Part shown: in pieces, positions 45,373 to 55,934 of the stretch | Numbering within the stretch: the stretch's first letter is position 1 | Layout of the letters: each line of letters begins with the position of its first letter | Assembly: GCA_013214575.1 (NCBI GenBank) | Contig: JABSSD010000027.1 | Coordinates: forward strand, 124,001 to 188,000 | Direction of reading: 5' to 3' | DNA from: Paracoccaceae bacterium | GTDB lineage: Bacteria; Pseudomonadota; Alphaproteobacteria; Rhodobacterales; Rhodobacteraceae | DNA length: 64,000 bases | Position numbers and translations under genes: made by a program | Notes under the pieces: model-generated | The model's database searches: none | What the model saw: the letters and a program-made list of their open reading frames with translations, nothing else | Told to the model about the DNA's origin: nothing

Positions 45373-46401
45373 ATGTTCGCAGACAAAGCCGCCCTGGATC
45401 TTGTTGCCGTCGCGGCATATTTGCGACCGCTCCTGCCAGGCTTTGAGGGGCCGGTGACGGCTGCTAAATTTGAAACCGGGCAGTCAAATCCGACTTTCCT
45501 GTTGAAAACCCCGGCGTGCAACTATGTGCTGCGCCGCAAACCCGCCGGTGTTTTGTTGAAATCGGCCCATGCGGTGGACCGGGAATTCCGGATCCAGAAA
45601 GCGCTGTTCAATTCAAATGTGCCGGTCGCGGCCATGCATTTACTGTGTGAAGACGAAGATGTCATTGGATCGTCCTTCTATGTCATGGAACATGTCGTTG
45701 GGCGCAATTTTGTCGAACCAACATTGCATGGTTTGGACCGGTCGCATCGAAGGCAAATGATTGAAGACATGGGGAAAGTACTGGCGGGTCTTCATATGGT
45801 GGATGTCGATGCCGTTGGTTTGGCGGACTACGGCCCGCCAGGAAACTACTTTGAACGGCAACTGGCCCGCTGGACCAAACAGTACCGCGCTACAGAGACC
45901 GAGCCTATCCCGGATATGGACAGGTTGATCCGGGAATTGCAGTCGACACTGCCGAAAGATGACGGCCAGCGGAGTTTGGTTCACGGCGATTACCGAATCG
46001 ACAATATGATTTTCCAGACCGATGGCACCCGCTGTCTTGCGGTTTTAGATTGGGAATTATCGACCATTGGCCACCCCTATGCGGATCTGGCAGGGGTGAT
46101 CATGCAATGGCAGATGCCCCAGGGCTCCGAGGGCCGCGGTCTTGCAGGGGTTGATCGAGAAGCCCAAGGTTTGCTCTCAGATCAAGAGTTTATCCAAATG
46201 TATTGTGCCGATCGGGGGCTGCCAGAAATCGAAGATTTTGGGTTTTACCTGAGCTTCAGTTTCTTCCGCATGGCCGCAATTCTTCAAGGTGTGCTTAAGC
46301 GGGCCCTGGACGGCAATGCCTCTAACCCGGAGCGCGCCAGAAAACTTGGACGTTATGTCCCACTTTTTGCCCGACACGGATTGGATGCGCTTTGCAAGTA
46401 G
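45373..46401 (+). CDS. APH-family phosphotransferase (ACAD10-like)
   Basis: A 342-residue aminoglycoside-phosphotransferase-fold kinase: TAAKFETGQSNPTFLL near residue 30, catalytic loop VHGDYRIDNMIF near residue 202 and metal site LDWELSTIGHPYADLA near residue 225. Such stand-alone proteins in alphaproteobacteria neighbour acyl-CoA dehydrogenases and are thought to phosphorylate hydroxy-acids or hydroxyacyl chains, not antibiotics. The adjoining SDR and MDR oxidoreductases fit that theme. Confidence 0.85.
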   Translation: MFADKAALDLVAVAAYLRPLLPGFEGPVTAAKFETGQSNPTFLLKTPACNYVLRRKPAGVLLKSAHAVDREFRIQKALFNSNVPVAAMHLLCEDEDVIGSSFYVMEHVVGRNFVEPTLHGLDRSHRRQMIEDMGKVLAGLHMVDVDAVGLADYGPPGNYFERQLARWTKQYRATETEPIPDMDRLIRELQSTLPKDDGQRSLVHGDYRIDNMIFQTDGTRCLAVLDWELSTIGHPYADLAGVIMQWQMPQGSEGRGLAGVDREAQGLLSDQEFIQMYCADRGLPEIEDFGFYLSFSFFRMAAILQGVLKRALDGNASNPERARKLGRYVPLFARHGLDALCK

Positions 46402-46574
46402 ACAGCCAATGATGGGGGCGTTTTGGTCCATATGGCTCTCTAAGTCCCAACGTCTCAAGTGAAAACAACCTAATATGGGTCAGCCTAAAAGGCCGCCACA
46501 AGGGCAGGGCGGCCGTTACCGCAGATCCCCATGGGTAATTTAAACATTAAATATTACCTGCAAGTAATTGTTAC

Positions 46575-47342
46575 TTAATGTTTTTCATAAATGGCCTTAA
46601 GTTTACGCATACCGCTTAGCCAACGATCATAGTCTGTGGTTTTCGCCCGCATATAGTCCAGAACCTTCCCATGAGGTAAGATAAGAAACGTCTCGTTTTC
46701 AATGGCTTCGATGCAAGCCGTTGCAACCACCTCTGGCTCCAATATGCCATCGATGCTGGCCACGTCATCTTCCAGACCACGTATCATTTTCGACCGCACA
46801 GCTTGTGGGCAAAGCACCGAGACACCAATGCCCAAATCGCCATAAGTTATCGCCAGCCATTCCGCCAGACCAACAGCGGCATGCTTGGTAACGCCATAGG
46901 GTGCGGCGCCAATTTGATTTAGGAGACCGGCTGCCGAGGCTGTGTTCAAAAGGTATCCGCCACCGCGCTCAACCATTCTGGGCACCATGTGCCGGGCGGC
47001 CCAGACATGAGACATCACGTTGATGTCCCATGTTCGCTGCCAGCTAACATTGTCGACCTCGACACCACCAAGGGTCAGAATTCCAGCATTTGAACAGAAC
47101 AGATCAATCGGCGCGATGGTCTGTTCAACAGAGGAAATCAACTGGGAAATCTGGTCTTCGTTGCTGACATCAACTTCGAAGGCCATGCCGTTGGTTTCTC
47201 TTGCCACAGCCTGTGCTCCAGCCAGGTCAATATCTGCACAAATGACATGCGCTGCGCCTCGTTGAGCCAGCGCGCAGCACAAAGCACGACCAATTCCGCT
47301 CGCAGCGCCGGTGACCACAACGCAAGATTTTTCTATGAACAT
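46575..47342 (-). CDS. Short-chain dehydrogenase/reductase
   Basis: A 255-residue SDR with cofactor motif TGAASGIG near residue 12, the NAG motif (CSNAGILT) near 87 and the active-site pair Y-K (APYGVTKHA) near 154, preceded by a Ser (NTASAAG). The start is ATG 47342 (MFIEKSCVVVTGA); the frame is open further upstream but not credible. Substrate unknown. Confidence 0.88.
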   Translation of the reverse strand: MFIEKSCVVVTGAASGIGRALCCALAQRGAAHVICADIDLAGAQAVARETNGMAFEVDVSNEDQISQLISSVEQTIAPIDLFCSNAGILTLGGVEVDNVSWQRTWDINVMSHVWAARHMVPRMVERGGGYLLNTASAAGLLNQIGAAPYGVTKHAAVGLAEWLAITYGDLGIGVSVLCPQAVRSKMIRGLEDDVASIDGILEPEVVATACIEAIENETFLILPHGKVLDYMRAKTTDYDRWLSGMRKLKAIYEKH

Positions 47343-47528
47343 TTGTGTCTTTCGGTTGTGTGGGGGCAAGCTACGCTGGATATGCACATCTTGCCAATCC
47401 AAAACCGCCATGGACAAAGTATAACATAATACTTATTATATGAATTACTTTTTGTAGCCGCAAAGCGATAATGTCACCCCTGTGCAATTCAGGAATGTCA
47501 CTCTCTTGTTCAAAAGAGCAACGGGAGA

Positions 47529-48908
47529 TTGAGCATGGGATGGGTGATGATGAGCGAGCGGGAGTTAAATCGCATTGAAGTGTTGGCGCAGGTCGATGAT
47601 GGGCGGTTGAGCGTTCAGAACGGCGCGAACATGTTGGACGTGACGAAGCGGCAGATGTTCAGATTGCTGAAGCGATACCGAAGCGATGGTGCCGGCGCGA
47701 TCAGGCATAAAGCGCGCGGTAAAGCCCCGAACAATAAGATCCATAAATCCAAGCGCGACTATGCCTTGGCTTTGGTCAAAGAGAACTATCAGGATTTTGG
47801 CCCGACACTGGCAGCTGAGATGCTGGCTGAACATCACGGGTTCAAGGTGTCCCGTGAGACACTGCGCAAGTGGATGCAAGAAGACGGCATCTGGTTGTCG
47901 CGCAAGCAAAGACGGACATTTCATCAACCCAGATTGCGTCGCGAGTGCTTTGGCGAACTGATCCAAATTGATGGCTCTGACCATCGATGGTTCGAGGATC
48001 GAGCTGATCCCTGCACCCTGCTCGTCTTCATTGATGACGCAACCAGCATGTTGATGGAGCTCCGATTTGTTCAATCAGAAAGCACATTCAGCTACTTCGG
48101 CGCGTTGGAAAGCTATCTACTTAAGCACGGTCGGCCTGTTGCCTTTTACAGCGACAAGCACACTGTCTTCCGCGTGGCGAAGCCCAATGAACACATGACC
48201 GGCATGACCCAATTCGGTCGTGCGTTGGCTGAACTGAACGTGGAGATTCTGTGCGCAAACTGCTCTCAAGCCAAGGGCCGCGTTGAACGCGCAAACCGCA
48301 CGCTTCAGGATCGACTGGTCAAGGAGCTTCGCCTCGCTGGTGTCTCGTCGATGGAAGATGGGAATGCGTTTCTCGAAGGCTTTGTTCAACGCTACAATGC
48401 AAAATTCGCAAAGGCCCCAGCCAAGCCCGACAACCTGCATCGCGCCTTGAACATTCAGCCAGGGCGTCTTGCGGAAGTCCTCTGCCTGCGTGACAAACGC
48501 TATGTCACAAAGGATTTGACGCTCAAGTACGACCGCAAACGGATTAAGCTGGCAGTGAATGATCTGACACGCGGTTTGGTCGGCAAATACGCGGATGTCT
48601 ATGAGATGGCGGACGGGCGCATTCAGGTGCGTGCCAAAGGCGTCGCCCTACCCCACACGATCCTGAACCCAGAGCGCCGGATCACACATGCCGCTATCAC
48701 CGAGAACAAACACCTCAGCGCCGTGCTGGCTCATATCAAAGACGAACAGGACAAAGCCGCGCCTGAGCCCAAAGTCAAACCGGTCAGCAACAAAAATGGC
48801 TATGTGAAGACTGGCCGACGCTCACCTGGACGGCCATCGAAGATGGAAGCGTACTATGAACGCAAACGGGCGGAACGTGTGGCCGCTAATGCACCAGGCG
48901 AAGTTTAG
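47529..48908 (+). CDS. ISNCY-family DDE transposase
   Basis: A 459-residue transposase with two N-terminal HTH segments (GANMLDVTKRQMFRLLKRY, HHGFKVSRETLRKWM) and a DDE core: LIQIDGSDHRW near residue 143, FYSDKHTVF near 206 and QAKGRVERANRTLQDR near 250. The C-terminus is basic (RRSPGRPSKME). No frame disruption or palindromic insertion was seen, so it looks functional. Start ATG 47529, or ATG 47535, 47547 or 47550 inside the first few codons. Confidence 0.88.
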   Translation: MSMGWVMMSERELNRIEVLAQVDDGRLSVQNGANMLDVTKRQMFRLLKRYRSDGAGAIRHKARGKAPNNKIHKSKRDYALALVKENYQDFGPTLAAEMLAEHHGFKVSRETLRKWMQEDGIWLSRKQRRTFHQPRLRRECFGELIQIDGSDHRWFEDRADPCTLLVFIDDATSMLMELRFVQSESTFSYFGALESYLLKHGRPVAFYSDKHTVFRVAKPNEHMTGMTQFGRALAELNVEILCANCSQAKGRVERANRTLQDRLVKELRLAGVSSMEDGNAFLEGFVQRYNAKFAKAPAKPDNLHRALNIQPGRLAEVLCLRDKRYVTKDLTLKYDRKRIKLAVNDLTRGLVGKYADVYEMADGRIQVRAKGVALPHTILNPERRITHAAITENKHLSAVLAHIKDEQDKAAPEPKVKPVSNKNGYVKTGRRSPGRPSKMEAYYERKRAERVAANAPGEV

Positions 48909-49620
48909 GTTGGTTGTCAGATTCCAGCTTTAAGCACGCTGACCAAAGGGGCGTTTTGTAGTATGTGCTGTCGCCAAATATGCCTTTACTATCAGGTTCT
49001 TCCCGTAATAGCCCAAGCCAGCATAAAGGTCGGATGACATTGATCCGGAAGGTCGAACAGACATTGCTATAATGGGAATCGTAGCCCTCACTGTCAGCCA
49101 TCCCATAGAGAACTTCAATCAGGCGCGCGGACCTGCAGCCTTGCCGCGCCTCGATATTGATCAGGTTCAAAAAGATGTGCCAGTTGCCCAGAACGCCGTG
49201 ATCTTCGCCCTCGTGCATGTATTCGTCATGAACAAAGCGGTAGAGGTAAATCGGGGCAACCAAATCAAAGAACTTTGCAGGGTCTGCTGCCTGAGATCGT
49301 CCCAACGCCGTCGCACGTAATGTCTCTTTGTAGCGCCTGACCAGCTTGAGATGATGCCGCAGGTTCCGCAGTGGCCAGAGCGGAAACAAGTCATGCTCAT
49401 TCAGTACCTTGTTGACGACAAACAGTTCCTCAGGCGTGTGCCCCGGCCAGTTAAAAGCAGCGGCAGCCCAATGTACAAACTTCCGGTTCATCGCATCAGA
49501 TTTGGTCAGGCCGATCCCACCATGATCGTCGGCATAGCGCAGCGATAAAACCATCCCGCGCAAAAGCGGGGAATGTTCCATGACATCAACATCAGCGTGA
49601 AGTTCGAGGGTTGGATCCAT
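48886..49620 (-). CDS. Passenger protein of unknown function
   Basis: A 244-residue soluble protein convergent with the transposase, their 3-prime ends overlapping by 23 bases. It lies inside the element ends. I do not recognise the family. It contains a segment LTKSDAMNRKFVHWAAAAF and a following NKVLNEHDLFPLWPLRNL that suggest a winged-helix-like or other helical domain. No toxin, nuclease or resistance motif was seen. It may be an accessory transposition or regulatory factor. Confidence 0.7.
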   Translation of the reverse strand: MDPTLELHADVDVMEHSPLLRGMVLSLRYADDHGGIGLTKSDAMNRKFVHWAAAAFNWPGHTPEELFVVNKVLNEHDLFPLWPLRNLRHHLKLVRRYKETLRATALGRSQAADPAKFFDLVAPIYLYRFVHDEYMHEGEDHGVLGNWHIFLNLINIEARQGCRSARLIEVLYGMADSEGYDSHYSNVCSTFRINVIRPLCWLGLLREEPDSKGIFGDSTYYKTPLWSACLKLESDNQPKLRLVH

Positions 49621-49763
49621 GCAAAGACGCTAGCCAACGCTCCCAACCGGATCAATCCGCAAGGCTTACCAACCCTTCGATATATGAGGTCTTCGGGCCG
49701 CTAAGCCTTGCTACCGCCAGCGCCTGTGGTGACATTCCTGTTTTGCGCAAACGGTGACATTTC

Positions 49764-50088
49764 TGAATGGCGTTTACACTTTTCGCAGATGGTGCGCGCT
49801 ACTTCCAACTGTGATTCTTACTTCAAACCAACTGGTTATATGACATTCCGCATCGGCAACGCACCAAAATCGAGAAGCGTGTTCTGCCCGAACGTTGTCG
49901 CGCACCGACGCTATTCAGTCATGTCTAATCCGTCTTAATGACGCTTAAACAGCGGCTTATGGCGAGCAATGTTATGGTTGCCTCGCAAAGACCCTCAGTT
50001 ATTTCTGGATCAAATCGATCCATGTTCATCAAATTTTATTTGGGTTCCCTGCCTTATGGACAGGGAACCGTTTTGATCGTCACGCGGG
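49764..50088. other. Gap between IS element and acyl-CoA dehydrogenase
   Basis: About 325 bases without a supportable gene. The only clear structure is a hairpin at 50042-50068 (GGTTCCCTG / CAGGGAACC), near the stop of the acyl-CoA dehydrogenase gene, followed by TTTT on the plus strand. Confidence 0.5.
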
Positions 50089-51312
50089 TCAGAAAAAGGC
50101 CTGGAGCCCGGTTTGAGCACGCCCCAGGATCAAGGCATGCACATCGTGGGTGCCTTCATAGGTGTTGACCGTCTCAAGGTTCATCATGTGACGAATGACC
50201 TGAAATTCCAGAGAAATCCCATTGCCACCGTGCATATCGCGAGCGTGACGTGCGATTTCGAGGGCTTTTCCACAGTTGTTGCGCTTCACAATCGAGATCA
50301 TTTCCGGCGCCGCCTTGGCCTGATCCATCAAGCGGCCAACCTGTAACGAGGCCTGCAGTCCAAGCGAAATCTCGGTTTGCATGTTGGCCAGCTTTACTTG
50401 GAACAGCTGTGTCTGTGCCAACGGCCGGTTGAACTGATGCCGGTCCAATCCGTATTGACGCGCTGCGTGCCAGCAGGCTTCGGCGGCGCCCATCGCGCCC
50501 CAGCTGATGCCATAGCGGGCACGGTTCAGGCAGCCAAATGGCCCCTTTAACCCCTGCACATGCGGCAGCAATGCATCGTCGCCGACCTCGACGCCATCCA
50601 TCACGATCTCGCCGGTGATCGACGCCCGCAACGACATCTTGTTTTCAATCTTTGGGGCAGTCAGACCCTTCATTCCCTTATCCAGAATAAAGCCGCGGAT
50701 CTTATTCCCGTGCTCCTCTGATTTGGCCCAAACGACAAATACATCCGCAATCGGTGCATTTGAAATCCACATTTTTGATCCGGTTAACTTGTAGCCATGC
50801 TTGGTTTTTACAGCCCGCGTTTTCATGCCCGACGGATCTGAGCCCGCATCAGGTTCTGTCAAACCAAAGCAGCCGATGTATTCGCCGCTGGCCAGTTTGG
50901 GCAAGTATTTCTGCCGCTGTTCCTCACTGCCGTAGGCATAGATCGGGTACATCACCAATGAGCTTTGCACAGACATCATCGACCGATAGCCGGAATCCAC
51001 CCGTTCAACCTCACGCGCAACCAAACCGTAAGCGACGTAGCTGCCGCCCAATCCGCCGTACTCCTCGGGAATCGTGGTGCCGAGCAGGCCCATCTCTCCC
51101 ATCTCGCGGAAAATAGCCGGATCGCATTCCTCGTTGGCATAGGCGCTGGTCACCCGAGGCTGCAATTTCTCTTGCGAATAGGCCCTTGCCGATTCCGCAA
51201 TCATCCGCTCTTCTTCACTCAACTGGCCCGTCAAACGTAACGGGTCAGCCCAGTCAAAACTGCTCAGATCCGGTGCATCCTTGGCGCGAAGCGCCGGTTT
51301 GCCATTGGCCAT
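50089..51312 (-). CDS. gcdH: Glutaryl-CoA dehydrogenase-like acyl-CoA dehydrogenase
   Basis: A 407-residue flavoprotein. The N-terminal [41 protein letters not shown] and C-terminal [22 protein letters not shown] are closest to glutaryl-CoA dehydrogenase, which converts glutaryl-CoA to crotonyl-CoA in lysine and tryptophan breakdown. The catalytic Glu is in NTYEGTHD near residue 389. Diverges from a LysR regulator. Confidence 0.88.
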   Translation of the reverse strand: MANGKPALRAKDAPDLSSFDWADPLRLTGQLSEEERMIAESARAYSQEKLQPRVTSAYANEECDPAIFREMGEMGLLGTTIPEEYGGLGGSYVAYGLVAREVERVDSGYRSMMSVQSSLVMYPIYAYGSEEQRQKYLPKLASGEYIGCFGLTEPDAGSDPSGMKTRAVKTKHGYKLTGSKMWISNAPIADVFVVWAKSEEHGNKIRGFILDKGMKGLTAPKIENKMSLRASITGEIVMDGVEVGDDALLPHVQGLKGPFGCLNRARYGISWGAMGAAEACWHAARQYGLDRHQFNRPLAQTQLFQVKLANMQTEISLGLQASLQVGRLMDQAKAAPEMISIVKRNNCGKALEIARHARDMHGGNGISLEFQVIRHMMNLETVNTYEGTHDVHALILGRAQTGLQAFF

Positions 51313-51415
51313 CTATCGTTGTCCTTGCTAAAATTCGCCTTCAAAAAGACTTTACCTCTGCAATGACCACAAAAACAGCGAGACTTTCACCCAAAAGCAT
51401 GAGTATTAGTCATAG

Positions 51416-52327
51416 ATGCAGACACCGCGTCGTTTACTCCCGTCGATTTCCTCGCTGCGCGCGCTTGAGGCGCTTGATCGCTTGCAGTCGGCCTCTGCCG
51501 TGGCCGAAGAGCTGTCATTGACCCAGAGCGCGGTGAGCCGACAGTTACAGGCTCTTGAACGGCAATTGGGTACGGATTTGATAAACCGTGACAATAAGCG
51601 ACTTTCCTTGACCGCTGAAGCGCAGGATTACGCCGCCGAAGTGCGGCAGGCACTGACCCAAATCGCCCAATCGACCTTGAGGTTGCAAACGGCGCCACTG
51701 GCCGGGACGCTTAGTCTGGCCATCCTTCCTGCCTTTGGTATGCGCTGGCTGATGCCGCGGCTGCCCGACTTCTCGCGGCTGCACCCAGAGGTGACAATCA
51801 ACATGGCAACGCGGCTTGAAGCGTTTAACTTTGCTGGTGAACCGTTTGATGCTGCGATACATTTTGGACATGCTGATTGGCCCGGCACTCAATCAATCTT
51901 ATTGAAGCACGAACAATTACTGCCCGTTTGCGCGCCGTCTTTGCTGGGCGATCTGAAGATCGAGACTCCGACTGACATATTGAACTTGCCATTGCTCCAT
52001 ATTCAAACACGTCCGCTGGCCTGGAAGCTCTGGTTTTCCGGTCAAGGGGATGTTTCGTCCCGGTCGCTGTCCGGGACGATGTATGATCAATTCGCAACCA
52101 TTAGCCAGGCCGCCTTGCATGGGCTTGGGGTGGCGTTGATGCCTGACTATCTGATCGAGCAGGATTTGGCTGCGGGGCGTTTGGTTGCGTTGCACCCTGC
52201 CCCGGTCGAAACCAGCGGCGCCTATTATCTGGTCTGGCCCGAGACCAAATCCCGCCATGCGGCCTTAACGAAATTCAGACAATGGTTGGCCACACAATCA
52301 CAACCCGAGGATCCGCTACCGCGTTGA
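51416..52327 (+). CDS. LysR-family regulator (GcvA-like)
   Basis: A 303-residue LysR-type regulator with the HTH near residues 10-65 (SASAVAEELSLTQSAVSRQLQ) and a substrate-binding domain; FGHADWPG and GVALMPDYLIEQDLAAGRL are typical of the GcvA-like subgroup. It is divergent from gcdH with a 103-base gap, so it probably controls that gene. Confidence 0.87.
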   Translation: MQTPRRLLPSISSLRALEALDRLQSASAVAEELSLTQSAVSRQLQALERQLGTDLINRDNKRLSLTAEAQDYAAEVRQALTQIAQSTLRLQTAPLAGTLSLAILPAFGMRWLMPRLPDFSRLHPEVTINMATRLEAFNFAGEPFDAAIHFGHADWPGTQSILLKHEQLLPVCAPSLLGDLKIETPTDILNLPLLHIQTRPLAWKLWFSGQGDVSSRSLSGTMYDQFATISQAALHGLGVALMPDYLIEQDLAAGRLVALHPAPVETSGAYYLVWPETKSRHAALTKFRQWLATQSQPEDPLPR

Positions 52328-52364
52328 TTGGCCGCATGAATCGAAAACCGCAGCGCTGCCGATA

Positions 52365-53054
52365 TCAGCCAAGCGCATAGCCGGCACCGCGCACAGTACG
52401 CACCGGATCTTCGCCGCCGAATTGGCCCAGGGCCTTGCGCAATCGGCCGATATGGACGTCAACGGTTCTTGTGTCGACGTAAATCTCCCGTCCCCATACC
52501 CGATCCAGCAGTTGCTCGCGGCTCCAGACCCGCCCTGGTTTTTCCATAAATGTGGACAGCAGCCGAAATTCGGTCGGCCCCAGTTTCAGAGGCTTATCTG
52601 CCCGGCTCACCCGATGGGTTTCCGAATCCAGGATGATGTCGCCATATTGCAGCCGAACCCCCACAGACGAAGGCCGGACCCGGCGCAGTTGCGTGCGCAC
52701 CCGGGCCATCAGTTCAATCACCGAATAGGGTTTGACAACAAAGTCATCAGCGCCGGTTTCCAACCCCCGCACCTTATCGACCTCCTCAGATCGGGCGGAG
52801 AGCATTATGATCGGAATGGCCGATGTTTTGGGCCGTGATTTCAGTTGCCGGCAGACCTCGATACCGCTGAGGTTGGGCATCATCCAGTCCAGCACGATAA
52901 TGTCCGGCATTTCCTCGGCCACCAACAGCAGGGCTTCCTCGCCATCCCCTGCTTTTATCACACGGAACCCATCGGCCTCCAGATTATAGGTCAGCACCTC
53001 GCGCTGAGCCATTTCATCTTCGACGATCAAGACGGTCGGCTGATCAACAGACAT
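52365..53054 (-). CDS. phoB: PhoB, phosphate response regulator
   Basis: A 229-residue OmpR-type regulator. The receiver domain has the phospho-accepting Asp in IIVLDWMMPNLSG near residue 55 and Lys in VVKPYS near 108; the C-terminal winged helix includes DTRTVDVHIGRLRKAL. It binds PHO boxes after phosphorylation by PhoR. Last gene of the pho-pst run, 3 bases after phoU. Confidence 0.96.
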   Translation of the reverse strand: MSVDQPTVLIVEDEMAQREVLTYNLEADGFRVIKAGDGEEALLLVAEEMPDIIVLDWMMPNLSGIEVCRQLKSRPKTSAIPIIMLSARSEEVDKVRGLETGADDFVVKPYSVIELMARVRTQLRRVRPSSVGVRLQYGDIILDSETHRVSRADKPLKLGPTEFRLLSTFMEKPGRVWSREQLLDRVWGREIYVDTRTVDVHIGRLRKALGQFGGEDPVRTVRGAGYALG

Positions 53055-53057
53055 CGA

Positions 53058-53768
53058 TTATATCTCCTGGATCGTTGTCGAGGTAACATCACCCTTGATG
53101 CGCGCCTCGTCCGGTTTTTCCCCGGTCACCAAATAAATCACCTGCTCTGCAATCGAGGTCACGTGATCGCCCATCCGTTCAGTATTCTTGGCAATGAAAT
53201 GCAAGTGCATACAAGGCGTTATGTTGCGCGGGTCTTCCATCATAAAGGTCAGGAGCTGACGAAACAGCGCGTTATACATCTGGTCCACATCCCGGTCACG
53301 AACGATAATATCTGCCGCCAGTGCAACGTCGCGCTGAATATAGGCGTCCAGCGCATCCTTCAACATCCGTTCCACCTCGCGCGCCATCCGCCGCAACGCC
53401 GATGTGCAGTCCTGCACCGAAGGACCCTGCGCCAGAACCACAGTTCGTTTGGCCATGTTCTTGGCATAGTCGCCAATCCGCTCCAGATTTGCAGCGATTT
53501 TCATCACTGATAACACCAGACGCAGATCGCTGGCCGCAGGTGAACGAATTGCGATAAGTCGGGCCGCCTCCACGTTTATCTGCTCTTCCATATCGTCGAT
53601 AACCTGGTCACGAGCGCGGACTTCCAGTGCCAGGTCTTCATCGCTGGTCTCCAGCGCCCGCGCCGCGTCGACAATGGCCGCCTCGACCAGGCCGCCCATT
53701 TTCATGATCCGTGCCTGAATGGCTTCGAGGTCGCGGTCAAAGGCGGATGCAATATGTTGCTCTTCCAT
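53058..53768 (-). CDS. phoU: PhoU, phosphate signalling protein
   Basis: A 236-residue protein with two PhoU repeats, each a three-helix bundle with acidic metal-binding motifs (ERIGDYAKNMAKR near residue 87, ERMGDHVTSIAEQ near 194). It represses PhoR-PhoB signalling when phosphate is plentiful. ATG 53768 is behind GGGAC in a purine-rich region; the open frame extends upstream into pstB without family similarity. Confidence 0.96.
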   Translation of the reverse strand: MEEQHIASAFDRDLEAIQARIMKMGGLVEAAIVDAARALETSDEDLALEVRARDQVIDDMEEQINVEAARLIAIRSPAASDLRLVLSVMKIAANLERIGDYAKNMAKRTVVLAQGPSVQDCTSALRRMAREVERMLKDALDAYIQRDVALAADIIVRDRDVDQMYNALFRQLLTFMMEDPRNITPCMHLHFIAKNTERMGDHVTSIAEQVIYLVTGEKPDEARIKGDVTSTTIQEI

Positions 53769-53784
53769 GTGTCGTCCCTTTCCG

Positions 53785-54582
53785 TCAGCCGATACGGCCG
53801 GTGATGTAACTCTCTGTGCGCGGATCTTCGGGGTTGGTAAAGATCTGCCCGGTTTCGCCAAACTCTACCAGTTCGCCTAAGTGGAAGAACGCCGTTTTCT
53901 GACTGACCCGCGCCGCCTGTTGCATCGAGTGGGTGACAATCACCACCGAGAACCTCTGGCGCAACTCGTCTATCAGTTCTTCGACCTGGGCGGTGGCAAT
54001 TGGATCCAGAGCCGAGCAGGGCTCATCCATCAGCAACACTTCGGGTTCGGTCGCCACGGCGCGTGCAATGCAGAGACGTTGCTGCTGGCCGCCGGACAGA
54101 CTGGTGCCCGGGGCCGCCAGCCGGTCTTTGACCTCTGCCCAAATGGCCGCCCGGCGCAGTGCCTTTTCTACGATGTCATCCAGCTCACTTTTGTGGTTGA
54201 ACATACCATGGATCCTGGGCCCGTAGGCGACGTTGTCATAGATCGATTTGGGAAAGGGATTGGGTTTCTGAAACACCATCCCCACCTTGGCACGCAATTG
54301 CACCGGATCAACCCGCTTGTCATATATATCCTCGCCATCCAACAGGATTTCGCCTTTTACCCGGCAGGTTTGGATGGTGTCGTTCATCCGGTTCAGACAG
54401 CGCAGAAATGTCGATTTTCCACAGCCTGACGGGCCAATAAAGGCGGTTACGGTGTTATCGGTGATCCGGACAGTCACGTCTTTGACCGCATGGGTGTCGC
54501 CATAATGGACCTGCACATTGCTGGCCTTAATCTTGATGTCTTGCGCGTCCATGTTTCGCTCCGGTAATGTCATATCATTCAT
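53785..54582 (-). CDS. pstB: PstB, phosphate ABC transporter ATPase
   Basis: A 265-residue ATPase with Walker [10 protein letters not shown] near residue 53, signature LSGGQQQR and Walker [14 protein letters not shown]. It powers high-affinity phosphate import. It follows pstA by 14 bases. Confidence 0.97.
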   Translation of the reverse strand: MNDMTLPERNMDAQDIKIKASNVQVHYGDTHAVKDVTVRITDNTVTAFIGPSGCGKSTFLRCLNRMNDTIQTCRVKGEILLDGEDIYDKRVDPVQLRAKVGMVFQKPNPFPKSIYDNVAYGPRIHGMFNHKSELDDIVEKALRRAAIWAEVKDRLAAPGTSLSGGQQQRLCIARAVATEPEVLLMDEPCSALDPIATAQVEELIDELRQRFSVVIVTHSMQQAARVSQKTAFFHLGELVEFGETGQIFTNPEDPRTESYITGRIG

Positions 54583-54596
54583 AGCTTTGCCCCTTG

Positions 54597-55934
54597 TTAC
54601 CAGCGGCGTTCAAAGCGACGGCGCAGGATCACTGCAACCGCGTTCATAGTGACGAGAAAGATCAACAGCAGGATGATACCACCCCATGCTCTTTCGTAGA
54701 ATGCGGGGTCGGCACGTTTGGCCCATTCGTAGATCTGCGCCGGCATGGCCGAATTTGGCGACATCAATCCCGATGCAAGGCTGTCCGGCGCGTTTGAGGC
54801 GATAAATCCAACCATGCCGATCAACAGCAACGGCGCGGTTTCCCCCAGAGCCTGGGCTAGACCAAGGATTGTTCCGGTCAGAATCCCGGGCGCCGCCAGC
54901 GGCAAAACATGATGGAAAACCGCCTGCATGCGCGACGCTCCAATGCCCAGGGCGGCATCCCGAATGCTCGGGGGGACGGCACTCAGGGCGGCGCGGGTTG
55001 AAATAATGATGGTCGGCAAGGTCATCAGTGTCAGCACCAGCCCCCCCACTAAGGGCGCCGACATCGGCAGGTGCATATAGTTGATAAATACCGCCAGGCC
55101 CAGGATACCAAACACAATCGAAGGCACCGCAGCCAGGTTGGATATATTCACCTCGATGATATCGCTGATCCAGTTCTTGGGGGCAAATTCCTCCAGATAG
55201 ATCGAGGCCCCGACACCAATCGGCAGCGCCAGTGCCAGCACCACCAACATCATCGACAAGGAACCGAGCATCGCCACCCCCATGCCAGCCGCTTCGGGAC
55301 GCTGATCCGAGGCATCCGCGCCGATGATAAAGTCAATATTGAAGGTCTTTTCGATCACTCCGGCTGTTATGAATAAGTCAACCAGATCCAGCTGTTCCGG
55401 CGAGATGCTCTTGTCATTCTTGATGCTCTCACGGGTCACCCGCCCCTTCAGGTAACCATCGACCCGGCTCGAGGTCAGAAACCGAAACTGGATCGTTTCG
55501 CCGATGCGATCTGGGTTGGCGATGACAAAATCCCGCAGCTGCGCCGCCGCTCCTTTGGACAATATCCCCAACAGTTGCTTTGGTTTCAGAGCCGTATTGA
55601 TGCTCAGTTCTTCAACTTTGGAGCCGACCGCCGATTTGATCAGCGGCGCATAGCCAAAAGTGGAGATTTTTTTCAGATCCGCGAGGGTGCGGTTGCCCTT
55701 TTTGTCGAGCTTCTTTTCCAGAAGCTCAACCTCAAGGGTTATGAATGTTTGCTGAAAGGCCCCCATTCCCTTGCTGAAAATCGTTGTAACCAATATGGCC
55801 AACATCAGAAAACTGAACGCAATAGCGGCCATTCCATAGGCCTTGAACCGGGTCTCGGCGGCGTTTCGCTTCTTGGTGTTTGAACTTTGCGTTAGCAGTG
55901 ATCCGCGGTGTTTGCTTAGAGAATGATTGCTCAT
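54597..55934 (-). CDS. pstA: PstA, phosphate ABC permease (long form)
   Basis: A 445-residue permease. The last 250 residues form the usual six-helix PstA domain (EAA-type loop [23 protein letters not shown]). The N-terminal 180 residues hold one membrane helix and a periplasmic domain, DUF3333-type, absent from E. coli PstA but typical of alphaproteobacteria. The start shares a base with the pstC stop (TGATG). Confidence 0.93.
   Translation of the reverse strand: MSNHSLSKHRGSLLTQSSNTKKRNAAETRFKAYGMAAIAFSFLMLAILVTTIFSKGMGAFQQTFITLEVELLEKKLDKKGNRTLADLKKISTFGYAPLIKSAVGSKVEELSINTALKPKQLLGILSKGAAAQLRDFVIANPDRIGETIQFRFLTSSRVDGYLKGRVTRESIKNDKSISPEQLDLVDLFITAGVIEKTFNIDFIIGADASDQRPEAAGMGVAMLGSLSMMLVVLALALPIGVGASIYLEEFAPKNWISDIIEVNISNLAAVPSIVFGILGLAVFINYMHLPMSAPLVGGLVLTLMTLPTIIISTRAALSAVPPSIRDAALGIGASRMQAVFHHVLPLAAPGILTGTILGLAQALGETAPLLLIGMVGFIASNAPDSLASGLMSPNSAMPAQIYEWAKRADPAFYERAWGGIILLLIFLVTMNAVAVILRRRFERRW

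Larger units (their letters stand above)
47468..49763 (+). mobile_element. ISNCY-type insertion element with passenger gene
   Basis: The ends carry matching subterminal repeats. Left: AATGTCACC (47470) and CAGGAATGTCAC (47490-47501). Right, inverted: GTGACATTCCTG (49729-49740) and GGTGACATT (49753-49761). Spacing is 11 and 12 bases. They enclose an intact transposase and one convergent gene of unknown function. A target duplication could not be identified. Confidence 0.75.
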
